Below, in pieces: positions 1-8,876 of a stretch of DNA of 64,000 nucleotides. The notes beneath the pieces are model-generated. The model saw only the letters and a program-made list of their open reading frames with translations, ran no database searches and was not told where the DNA came from. A program made the translations under genes and the position numbers. Source of the stretch: Nymphaea colorata (lineage: Eukaryota > Streptophyta > Magnoliopsida > Nymphaeales > Nymphaeaceae); NCBI RefSeq assembly GCF_008831285.2, contig NC_045149.1:188001-252000 (forward strand), read 5' to 3'. How positions within the stretch are numbered: position 1 is the stretch's first letter; the number at the start of each line of letters is the position of its first letter.

Positions 1-232
1 CAGTGTTTGAACCGATTTTAATTGGAACCACAATTAGTTTGATGGCTTCATTTATTTCTTTGTGAAGATCGTTCTCGGTAAAGTTAAGATTCAGTAAGCC
101 CTTTCCTCAACAAAATTAATGGAATTATTGCAAAAGAACTTAAAATTTTTAGGAGTCTACAACTTATACACAGTGAGGCACAATGAGAATGCGTCTATCT
201 AACAAGAATATCATCAGGAACTGAGGAACTAC

Positions 233-409
233 CTTCAAGCCAAGAACAAGAGGGGATGCTTCAATATGAGCAGACTCATCTAGAGCAAGCATAGCCTTAT
301 GAATGGCAATTTTTGAGAGCGGTTGTTCTCCCGACACCCTCGCCTCTGTGGAACCTATAAAGCCCACGAGGCTCCACAAAAAGAGCAATGTCCAGAACTT
401 ATCCTTCAT
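233..409 (-). CDS. Purple acid phosphatase 27-like (nucleotide pyrophosphatase-like), first coding exon; gene continues past left edge
   Basis: On the minus strand an ATG at 409 opens 59 codons. They begin with a hydrophobic signal peptide (FWTLLFLWSLVGFIGS) and continue with EQPLSKIAIHKAMLALDES and ASPLVLGLK. This is the mature N-terminus typical of plant PAPs of the PAP1/PAP24/PAP27 group, secreted metallophosphoesterase-fold proteins. The exon ends at the AAG codon of GLK, followed at once by GT (232-231), a normal donor. The metal-binding domain lies in exons outside the window. The exon has no stops or frameshifts. What I see is the signal peptide, motif and splice donor; the family name is from memory of the group's N-terminus; whether the enzyme is active or an inactive PAP cannot be judged here. 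Confidence 0.82.
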
Positions 410-2045
410 GCTTGGAGTCTAAGATACAATCGCTGAACACCGAAATCAGAAAAACCAAAGTGACCAATGTTACGAAGTATGCCAGAAATCCAACACAAAG
501 ACAGCACACCAGTCAGAAAGAAATAATTGCACTCTAACTTCCTTGAACCCGTTACAAGGAGTACCTTCTTCTTAACGTGCACTTATCCGAAGGCATAAAC
601 AAACAAAACCTACCATCCAAAAGCTTCACCAATCACGCTTTCACATGGACACACAAAGGAGAGTTGGGGATTAAAAAAGAGAGTACCCACAAACTAGAAC
701 CAAGTGTGGAACAAAAAAAGGCACCCTGTGATGAGAATAGACAGCTATTGTTTTCTACAACTTTAAAAATTGGATTATGAAATTTATCTAACTTACAAAC
801 TTCATAACTTTTTATTGAAAACTTTGATTTATGTTCTCCAAAGGTCAAAAGTTAGATCTATGTGTCTAGTTTCTTCCCCCTAAGTATTAGTCAATTTCAA
901 GTTGATTTGTTCAGCACTGAGGTGATTTAGTTAAAATTATTTCTTTTTGCAACTTGTTGCATAGTTTTACAAAATTTTATTGCTTGCCAGCTTCATACTC
1001 TTTATCATTTTTTAAAAAAAATTTCAACATGATACCAAGTTGATTTGATACCCTTTTTCATCGTAAATTTCCATAGAAAAGCTGCACAAAGAGCAAAAGA
1101 CAAACCAGGAGCTAGAAGGAGAGGACGAAAGATGGATTGGTTGTTTCTTCCTACTTCACTTGATCATGTGGTCAGCTAATTAAGCGCTGGGATACCGAAG
1201 ATAGCATGAGGACCCCCACTTTATAGAAGTCCTAGATTTTACTGTTTGAGGCAAAAAACAGAAAAAAGAAAAAAAGAAAAACAGAATGGATTTACAATCA
1301 AAGCTTCCAGTCAACCTAGAAAGAGAGAGAATCCGCAAATGAACTTCCTGATACAGATTGATTGTAGGAATATTCTTGTCCATCATCGCCGCGTCGGATC
1401 AAGGGAAGCTGATTGACGCAGTAGACCTGGAAACGGGTCAAGTTTGGTTCATTTGGAGTTGGATCGGGTTACTGCGGGCTCGGCGCCAAATTTTAAGGTA
1501 ATTTACATCTTAGTGCCTGATCAAATGCTTAATATAAAATCTTACTAGTATAGTCGCAGACTACTAAGATTTCTTGGTTTTTTTTTTCTTTCTTTTTTTT
1601 TGAAAATTACGTTACTGCCGTGGACTTTTTAGCATTTGATGAGCGCATTTGCATCATTTATGGTGTAATAGACACAAAAAATTACCAGAAATTGATTTGC
1701 CCATTTTTATAAAATTGAGTTATTAAGAACTAATCAACTTCAAAGCAAGACTCCGTACTCTCTTCTCCAATTAATAGTTGCATGTCTACCCCTCTTCTCC
1801 AAAAAAAAAAAAAATCAATAATATAACTGGTCGAACATGTGGGCAACACGTCTTGGGTTGGATCCAATGAGTGTTAGCGTCTGAATAACATTAAGAGTTG
1901 AGTTGAGATCTTGCATTAAGTGGCTCAAGTGATTGGAGTTTTTTTTTATTTTTATTTTGACACCTGTTTAAATTTTGAAACCTCATAGTTTCGCCCATTG
2001 ATGTTGACGTTTATTTCGTCTCTCTCTCCTCCTCTCTTCTCTTTT

Positions 2046-2046
<1 letters not shown>
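410..2046. other. Upstream flank of the phosphatase gene, no gene recognised
   Basis: AT-rich DNA with poly(T) and poly(A) runs. The short ORFs at 577-848 overlap on both strands and match nothing I recognise. The first few hundred bases should contain the 5' leader and promoter of the minus-strand phosphatase gene, but I see no clear TATA box. Confidence 0.5.

Positions 2047-2089
<43 letters not shown>
2047..2089. repeat. (TA)n microsatellite
   Basis: An almost pure TA dinucleotide run, interrupted once by GTA. It lies exactly at the 3' end of the minus-strand LINE fragment that follows, so it may have grown from the LINE tail. Confidence 0.9.
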
Positions 2090-2302
2090 AAGAAAGAGAA
2101 CCAATAAAATGGAAATATATATCAAAATTTGGGTACAAGAAGTCCGTTAAGTACAAAAACAAACTGCAGAAACAAAATATAAAAAGAAAATATACAAGTT
2201 AGTAGCATAATAAAACATAATAAGAGAGGTGGAAAGAGAGTGAACAGGAGCAGTAGAGTCACCCAACAGTAGATAAACGACGACACATAACCGCATAGCA
2301 AA
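2090..2302 (-). mobile_element. 5'-truncated LINE, 3' end only
   Basis: This stretch aligns with 51548-51775, the 3' end of the long LINE in this window. Shared stretches, with mismatches, include AATAAAATGGAAATATATA/CATAAAATGAGAATATATA, the phrase around GGGTACAAGAAGTCC/GGGGACAAGAGGTCC, GTACAAAAACAAACTGCAG/ATACAAAAACAATCCGCAA, AGAGTCACCCAACAG/CACAGTCACCCAACCG and ATAACCGCATAGC/TAACCGAATAGC. It is therefore a dead-on-arrival LINE copy containing only about 0.2 kb of 3' untranslated and terminal coding sequence, in minus orientation. Confidence 0.75.
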
Positions 2303-3014
2303 GAGAGAGAGAAAAAATGGTTAGGGATTAAGTCAAGTTTGAACTAACTATAGTCATCAATAATCACCAACTTCTCGAGTTTTTTTTTTTTCCCTCTCAT
2401 ATATGCAGTTATCCATATACTAGATAAGCATTGACCGAAACTAACAAATATAGTTACACAATTATAGTTAAAATCTTACTTGATTGTATTTTTAAAATTT
2501 AAAAAGGTGCAAGTTTTAAATTAAGTTTTAAACGTAGGTAGCATTACCATTTGATGAGAAACGACTAAAAATTGTAGCCACAAGAGACATTTGTGCTCAA
2601 TGTCATGAAAATTTTTTCCCTCCATCAAACCATCGGCTTCCGGCCTCTTAAAAATCATTATTAAAATATTTTTATGTAATATAGCTTTATTGGTAAGATT
2701 GTAAGAACAATTTAATGAGAAACATGTATTAAATCAATCATTTTTTTTACTTTAATTATGGTTTTTAATAATTAAAAAAACAGTTCTTATACTATCTAAA
2801 TTTTGATAGTAAAAAAATCGAAATTTTGTTAATTTGAATTATGTGCGTTACTTACGTTATTTTTTAACACAAAATTATGATGTCAGTCTCTTATTTACCG
2901 ACTGTTCTTTCTTATTTTACCGCTTACAAGTTAATTTTTTTTTATTTCTTACCCTTTTTCGTCCCTCCTCCCGTCTTCCCAGAGTCTCTCTAGGATTTCC
3001 TCTGGCGCCGGAAA
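2303..3014. other. 5' flank of SEC61 gamma
   Basis: AT-rich DNA without recognisable genes. The last 70 bases before the SEC61 gamma ATG turn pyrimidine-rich (cccttttt, ccctcctcccgtcttccc), as is common for plant 5' leaders of housekeeping genes. The start site is not determinable. Confidence 0.4.
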
Positions 3015-3327
3015 ATGGACGCCCTGGACTCCGTCGTCAATCCGCTCAGGGAATTCTCCAAGGACAGCATTCGCCTTGTGAAGAGGTGCCATAAGCCAGA
3101 CAGGAAAGGTTCGTGTTCTCTCTCCCCCTTCCTCTCTGAATCCCTTGACGCGCTTGTTCTCCCTTTCCCTTCTTGTCGCTTCGTCTTGAATTTTTTCTCA
3201 ATTTGGTTCAGAGTTCACGAAAGTCGCGTTCAGGACCGCGATCGGGTTTGTGGTGATGGGATTCGTGGGATTCTTCGTCAAGCTGATATTCATTCCCATC
3301 AACAACATCATCGTCGGATCGGGTTAG
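3015..3327 (+). CDS. SEC61G: Protein translocon subunit Sec61 gamma (SecE homologue)
   Basis: Two exons, 3015-3108 and 3212-3327, join across a 103-bp GT-AG intron (GT at 3109, AG at 3210-3211) to give 69 residues, the usual length of plant Sec61 gamma. The protein opens [20 protein letters not shown], continues [16 protein letters not shown], and ends with one membrane span ([20 protein letters not shown]) and NNIIVGSG. Sec61 gamma is the small tail-anchored subunit of the ER translocon. It clamps the two halves of Sec61 alpha during co-translational import. The intron splits the Glu codon of KEFTK. No defect is visible; this is the one complete gene in the window. Codon usage is GC-richer than the surrounding DNA. 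Confidence 0.96.
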
Positions 3328-5379
3328 GTAGGCGCGTCTCGAAGAGCTCGTGGATCATGTTTGCTTTTTGGGGTTTCCTCGATTCGGCCCAATTTTTGGT
3401 TCTTGCCGTGTGTTTTGATGAGCTTCCCGCTGTGGAAGAATGAAAGTATAATTCTAGTCGATAGTGCATTCGATCTTATACAATAACTTGTTGCCTCTTT
3501 CATAGTCACCGAAAAGATTTGTCTAAGTTACTCTATGTTGATACGGCAAGAACGGAATCCGTGCAATTATGTCTTCTTGTACCATAACCTTGCTGCCTCT
3601 TTCGTAGCTGTCTAAGAGATTTGTCTAAGTTACTCTATTTTAATGAGGGGAATCTTTCTTGTCCAATTCAAAATATGTTATGACCTTATGTTAAAGAGAC
3701 AAGGTTTACCATCGAAGTCTAAATTCTAGAACGATCGATCTGTCAAATAAGCGAAGGATCATTCACACTGGATCTACTAATCTATGAATGGCTCTGCTAG
3801 GTGTTCTATGTTCTGATGATACCTTCATGCACAATATTTTTCTAAAAAACACAGTTACCTAGATGATGATTTAAAGCTTTCACGCCTGCATCGGATAATT
3901 TCCTTTCTGATTTGTAGGACTATACTTGATAACGGTGATATGGTGATCCTCTTTCTAAAGGATCTACCAGCAGGACGCACAAACTTTGTTAGAATATTTC
4001 GCCTTGATTTCTACTTAGGTATCGCTGAACTTCTATCAACTGCCTTTTTGTAAACGATGTGTTGCTCTAATTCGATATTCACGTTAAACAAAATTCAGTG
4101 GGGGTAGGTATGCCATTGCCAATTTGCCATCATCAGACTGGTGGATTATACTTCATGCTGCGTTTCATTTTTGTGCATGCTCGGTGGGTCAACTCAGTGA
4201 CTGTTCTCTCCTTCTAACTTTTGATTTGCCTTATATAAAAACGTTGGACATCCCTTATATGAAAACGGAGGACACCATATCCATTGATTTGGCTAGCATT
4301 GTAGTAATAACATTTTATCTTTTTTCAAATTTGTCCTTCTTCTGAGATCGAAGACCCAATGTATGAGCATCTAAATTCAACTATCAGTTAGATTAGATAT
4401 ACATTTCAGCTAAGAAATATGAATACATCGTAGAACGGTGGAAGCTTTGTTACTGTAGCAATCAAGTATCAGGGTAATACAACTTCCAGATGTAATGTCA
4501 TGAGAGTGTCTCAGAAAAAGGTTCAAAAGCCACACTTTGTGTATAATCAGCTTGAAGCTGCACTACCACAACTGGTAAGTTATGCTTCTGTCTTTCAAGT
4601 GCAATCTTAATGATGTGAGGTCAACGACCTTAGAAGGGGTTTGTATGAGCTAGATATGTAACAATTTGTGAAGCTGGTTTATCTTTGTTGTTAAGCGGTA
4701 AATCTCAGTTGATTTGGACAAACAACCAGGTCAACATATACGTTCTATGTTTAAATCTTACTTCTAGTTTGTAAATGATATGCTTTTAGGATATAGGATA
4801 TGATTCAGGAGATGCTTGAACAATGTAATCATACTTAAGGAATCCAATGCTACGGGAATTAGAATTTTGCAAGTCCTGTCAGCCCTTTTCCAGCTAGATA
4901 AAGTACTTACTGGAAGCAGTGCTGTCTGAATCGGCTGATTTGAATCCCCTTGCAGCAATCCTGTTCAATTTGGTGGCCGATTCAAGAGCGCCATCTTTAA
5001 ATAGTGTTTGAATAATTTTTTATTTAATTATTTAATTATTTTTTATTTTTTAAAGATTTTTAATGTTTTCTATCAAGGCACAACCGATTCTGCCAAACTG
5101 GTGAATGGCTGATTTGCTGAATTGGCAGCCTCACCTATTCAGTTCAAGAATTGATTTTGGCAATACTTTTTGAAAGTGGAAATCTTGAATGTAATACATC
5201 CAAATACACCCTTAGGTTAATTAAGATCACCTAGGCTGCTCTCGGGTGTAGATGGGTTGGACTTGGATGGGTTATGTGCCATAAAGTACAAGGCTCGCTT
5301 AGGCTTACTCTTAGGTTCTCTAGGCTAGCTAGTATGGTTAATAAGAAATATTTTTCAATTTTTTAAAAAATTTCCAATG
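3328..5379. other. Intergenic region downstream of SEC61 gamma
   Basis: The first few hundred bases should hold the SEC61 gamma 3' UTR. Two near-repeats of TTGCTGCCTCTTTC.TAG and GATTTGTCTAAGTTACTCTAT at about 3488-3535 and 3590-3642 show a short local duplication. Around 4930-5165 a sequence with GAATCGGCTGATT-like and GCCGATTC-like boxes resembles 33235-33470, probably a short dispersed repeat. No gene is recognised. Confidence 0.45.
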
Positions 5380-5472
5380 CAACAAACGAGGAATTATTTT
5401 TTCGACCGTTGAGGTCGATTCCGGAAATATGTTTCCGAAAACATATTTCCACCTGTGGAGAGGTGGAAATAT
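5380..5472. repeat. Foldback (hairpin) element end, copy 1
   Basis: Repeated GGAAATAT/ATATTTCC boxes end in a perfect 12-bp hairpin: ATATTTCCACCT (5443-5454), loop GTGGAG, AGGTGGAAATAT (5461-5472). The same layout, with a different but again complementary stem, occurs at 13154-13191 and 61455-61491. The element sits directly upstream of the leader of the REF-like locus. Its left end is not defined. Confidence 0.65.
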
Positions 5473-5784
5473 ATTATATTTGAGAAATTTTGTACGGCCC
5501 GCTCTTCTTCATCTCGCAGCCTCTTCTTCCTCTCGCAGCCGCAACAGCCATCTTCGTCCTCACGCCACTTGCCTCACGCAGCCCTCTTCGTCCTCACGCA
5601 GCCACAGTCACGCAGCCGCAGCCGTCTTCCTGCTGCCGCGAGGTCATCTTCGTCTCCTCGCCCTCTCACTCTCGTAGAAACAGGGAGAGAACTCAGAGAG
5701 AAAAATAGAGACATCGGTTGACAGGGAGAGGAAACGTAGGGGGAGAAGCTAAGAAGCAGGGAAGGAAGAATTGTTTGGTCGATC
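5473..5784 (+). other. Probable 5' leader of the REF-like locus
   Basis: A C/T-rich stretch with short direct repeats (TCTTCGTCCTCACGC twice, CTCTCGCAGCC twice), becoming purine-rich (GGGAGAGGAAACG) just before the ATG at 5785. The Ser/Arg-rich ORFs it produces in several frames look like composition artefacts. Confidence 0.45.
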
Positions 5785-7353
5785 ATGGCGACGGATCAGG
5801 TGAGCAGGAAACCTTGTTTTCCCTCTTCCTTCTTTTCGATGGTTTTTTGTGATATGCATGTTTGATGGAGAAATTGGAGAGGGAAAACGGGATATCGGTC
5901 TTAATATTCTGGATTATCCTGTTTCTGGATCGGTTGATTTTTGTTCCTTTGTTCTGTCTTTCCATTTCTTCGTTTGGTGGACTAAGGGTTCTGGGTGGTT
6001 TTGCAGGAGAATCGGGAAGGCAATCTCAAGCACCTGTGGTTCTTCCGCGTGGCGGCAATCAGAGCCCTGGCATGCGTCTCGACCTTGTATGGGCAGGCCA
6101 AGGAGAATTCTGGTTTGTCGCCGTGAAGCTTTTGGTTGTTGCCTTGTTGGATTTATTTCTTTACGTTTTGCCTTTTCTCTGTTCTTGATTCGCTGTAATT
6201 TAAGCATCTTTTGTGCTTATTAACGGTGTTTTAAGTGGCTTCTTGTTTTCCTCTGCCCTTTCGATGAATAGTGATATATGGAAGTTTGGGTTATGGGCTT
6301 GCTTTTTGGCTGCCTATAAACAGTGGAATCAATGGTCAGATTAGTGTTGATAAAGTTGTTAATGATAAGGATTGGTAGTTGGATTAGTGTTGATAAAATT
6401 TTAAGGCTTGTTGCTGTGAATCGATTTTGCAACTTGTCTTAGCGGAAACAACTTTCATGGATAATGTTGAATGATCTCCTGCATTATATCATTATAATAT
6501 TTTGTATTATTATTGAAGCTACTTGTCCGCTATCCATTTAAAAAAATGTTGGTTGATCGTCTGGTTTTACGTAGTAGTTAGTAGTGTCTGAGATTGAGCA
6601 GATGCACTGAAACTAGATAGCTTATAGGAATACTTGTATCTGTTAGAAGGCAAGAAATCTTTTCCCTTCTTTAGATGAACCATATTTGATTCATTTTTCA
6701 AGTGCGCAAGGTGTTTTTCACTTGTTATCCTGGAAAGAAATGGCGAGCCTGTGTGGGTGATGCAGCTTTCTGGAACTGTTCTCCTGATTCTGCTGCCTGA
6801 TACGATTGTCTTCTTACTATATTCCGTTTGTTCACATGGTTTCATGTTTCAAACTTTGATAATCGTGATATAATATTAAAATCTTCTCTTTCAACAATCT
6901 CCATCTTAACTTTAGGTGGATGAAACTGTGACAAAGTTGAACCTCTTCGTCCCTCCTCCTGTGAAACAAGTCTCCTCTGAAGCCTACGGAACAGCTCAGA
7001 AGGTGCCTTCGGTGGCAAAATCCTTTGTATCCAGGCCCCATCAAGAGGGAGTTGTGCTTGGCCAGCAAGAGCTTCTACACAGAGTACGAGCCAGCAAGAG
7101 CCTCTACTCACTGCCATTGTTTCCCCATCTTGCAGAGGTTGTGATCCCCACCACAGCTCACTGGTCTGATAAGTACAATAGGACTGTTGTTCACATGACC
7201 GCAAACCACTATCCCTTCTTTAGCTATCTTCCTCTTGTACCAATTGAGAAGATCTCCAAGACATTTCGAGGGGAAGAAGAAGAAGAAAGAAATTTAGCTA
7301 TCTTCCTCTTAATCAGCGTGCCCTGTATAGTTTTTCTTGTTAGATCGTGTTGA
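5785..7353 (+). pseudogene. REF/SRPP-like (rubber elongation factor / lipid-droplet-associated protein family), middle exon missing
   Basis: Exon 1 (5785-5799) encodes MATDQ and ends at GTGAGC. Exon 2 (6007-6112) encodes ENREGNLKHLWFFRVAAIR, ALACVSTLYGQAKENS and ends in phase 1 at G|GTTTGT. The last exon (6916-7353) starts in phase 0 with VDETVTKL and PPPVKQVSSEA and contains SLPLFPHLAEVVIPTTAHW and SYLPLVPIEKISKTF, the family's C-terminal signature. Family members normally have an exon between them (the GPLKPGV... to ...DRK part). I could not find it in 6113-6915. Joining exon 2 directly to the last exon gives G|GT GGA TGA, an immediate stop. The last exon also has a local frame slip: GCCAGCAAGAGC occurs twice 29 bases apart in different frames, and the segment before LPLFP is shortened. 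REF/SRPP proteins coat lipid droplets. This copy probably makes no normal protein. Confidence 0.85.
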
Positions 7354-7379
7354 ACTTGGTTCAAATGCTTGTGTACGTG

Positions 7380-7625
7380 GTTTCATGTTCCTCTCTTGTA
7401 GATCTAGAAAAATATTTCCTTATTATCGAACTAAGAATTAATTTTCTGGAAATCTGGAAATATATTTCTTTATCATCAAACTCAGAAATATATTTGTGGA
7501 AATATATTTCTTAGTCATCACACACACATCAAAATGGGAATCGGAAAGAGTTTTCCCATTCATTTTTTCCAGGAAATATATTTCCAGAAATATATTTCCA
7601 ATTCCAGATTTCTAGGCCATCAAAC
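7380..7625. mobile_element. MITE-like element, copy A (with 17930-18165)
   Basis: This stretch and 17930-18165 align along their whole length with scattered differences. Shared blocks include ACTAAGAATTAATTTTCTG, TATCATCAAACNCAGAAAT, CATCACACACACATNAAAA and TTTTTTCCAGGAAATATAT, with the end GGCCATCAAAC. Both are packed with palindromic GGAAATATATTTCC boxes and have no coding capacity. Here it lies just behind the stop of the REF-like locus. The target-site duplication is unclear. Confidence 0.7.
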
Positions 7626-8068
7626 GTATGGCATTTTTGTTCGTTTTGTTGCCGTTCGTACTTCAGAATTGATTTTTTTTTTCTTTTGATATTTTCACTG
7701 TTTGATTGAATTTAGTCTTTGATGATACTTTGGGAGTTCTTTTTGAATGTTATTCATGAAGCACCTGTAACGACCGCAGCAGTGACGTTTTGTGAATATG
7801 TATTTACTATGTATATGTGTGTATAGGGATAGTATGTATTTTTATATTTTATTTAGAACCAAACTCTGCTGGCCGGAAAGAGGGCTGGGCTGCCAACCTT
7901 TTTTATTATATATTGAGAAGAAAAAAGGAAAACACTAAGGGACCTCTCTCTATCTCTCTCTCTTTATCTCTTTCCATCATGATCCCCATTCAAAGCCACA
8001 ATGATTCCTGTAAGATTAAGAAACAAAGAAAGAAAGAAAAGCTCATTTTCTTTAATCTAAACCATCAT
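7626..8068. other. Non-coding interval
   Basis: No gene is recognised. It contains a CT-rich run (about 7945-7975) and A-rich tracts. The 8-bp duplication GTATTATG at 8069-8076 marks the left target site of the next element. Confidence 0.5.
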
Positions 8069-8076
8069 GTATTATG

Positions 8077-8868
8077 CATTGTCACAAAAAACGCCGTTAT
8101 TTTATAAAAAACGCGTATTATACGTTAAAAACGTCTTTACCGTATAAAACGGGAATAAAACGCGTTTTTTTCAAAAAAACGTTTAAAAATAAAAGACGCG
8201 TATAAAACGCGTTTTATACCCGTCTTCCACGTTTTTTAAGACATATGTTTTTAAAAGAAATGGCACGCGTGTAATATTTGTAAAAGAATTGGTTTTTTGT
8301 AACTTGGATGCTCCTTTTAATGGCAAAAACGTCTTTTTAAAGGATGGCATGCATGTAATATTTGTAAACGAATTGGTTTTTTTTAACTTGGACGCTCCTT
8401 TTAATGGCAAAAATGTCTTTTTAAAGGATGGCACGCATGTAATATTTGTAAACGAATTGGTTTTTTTAAACTTGGATGCTCCTTTTAATGGCGAAAACGT
8501 CTTTTTAAAAGAGAAAGGGGCTTATTAACTTCCCGCCATCCTCTCCTCTTGCTGGAGTTCACTTGCGAGGGGAAGGGGAAGAATTTATTAACTTTAAACT
8601 TTATTTTCAATTTAAACTTTATTTTCAATTTTTAAGTTGACAAATTGTTTGAGACATGTACCTAAAATTTGTTGCTTATCTAGCTATTTTCCAATGTTTT
8701 TTAATTTCTCATTTATTTTATTTTTATATAATTGTTAGGATTTTTTTATTTATTTTTTAAAAATTTACCGTCTTTTTCCCGTTTTATTCCCAAGATTTTT
8801 TTCCTCGCCGTATTATACCCGTTTTTTTCCTCGCCGTATTATACCCGTTAGCGTCTTATGTGACAATG
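8077..8868. mobile_element. Non-autonomous hAT-type transposon, 792 bp, TSD GTATTATG
   Basis: The element begins CATTGTCACAAAAAACGCC and its reverse-complemented end reads CATTGTCACATAAGACGC, so the first ten bases of the terminal inverted repeats match exactly. It is flanked by an exact 8-bp direct repeat, GTATTATG (8069-8076 and 8869-8876). An 8-bp duplication with CA...TG ends is the hAT superfamily hallmark. The interior is rich in AAACGCG/CGCGTTTT motifs, contains three 84-bp tandem repeats, and near the right end carries a direct duplication of TCCTCGCCGTATTATACCCG. There is no transposase. Three shorter relatives lie at 30511, 42025 and 56009. Confidence 0.88.
8260..8511. repeat. Three tandem 84-bp repeats inside the hAT element
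   Basis: Units start at 8260, 8344 and 8428, each beginning ATGGCA and running through GTAATATTTGTAAA, GAATTGGTTTTT, ACTTGGA, GCTCCTTTTAATGGC and GTCTTTTTAAA. The exact 84-bp spacing is a multiple of three, so both strands show a repetitive ORF. Those ORFs (8289-8528 plus, 8183-8434 minus) are a consequence of the repeat, not genes. Confidence 0.92.
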
Positions 8869-8876
8869 GTATTATG

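Noticed and set aside
8260-8511. CRISPR-like array
   Set aside because: Three contiguous 84-bp units without spacers, inside a transposon of a plant genome.
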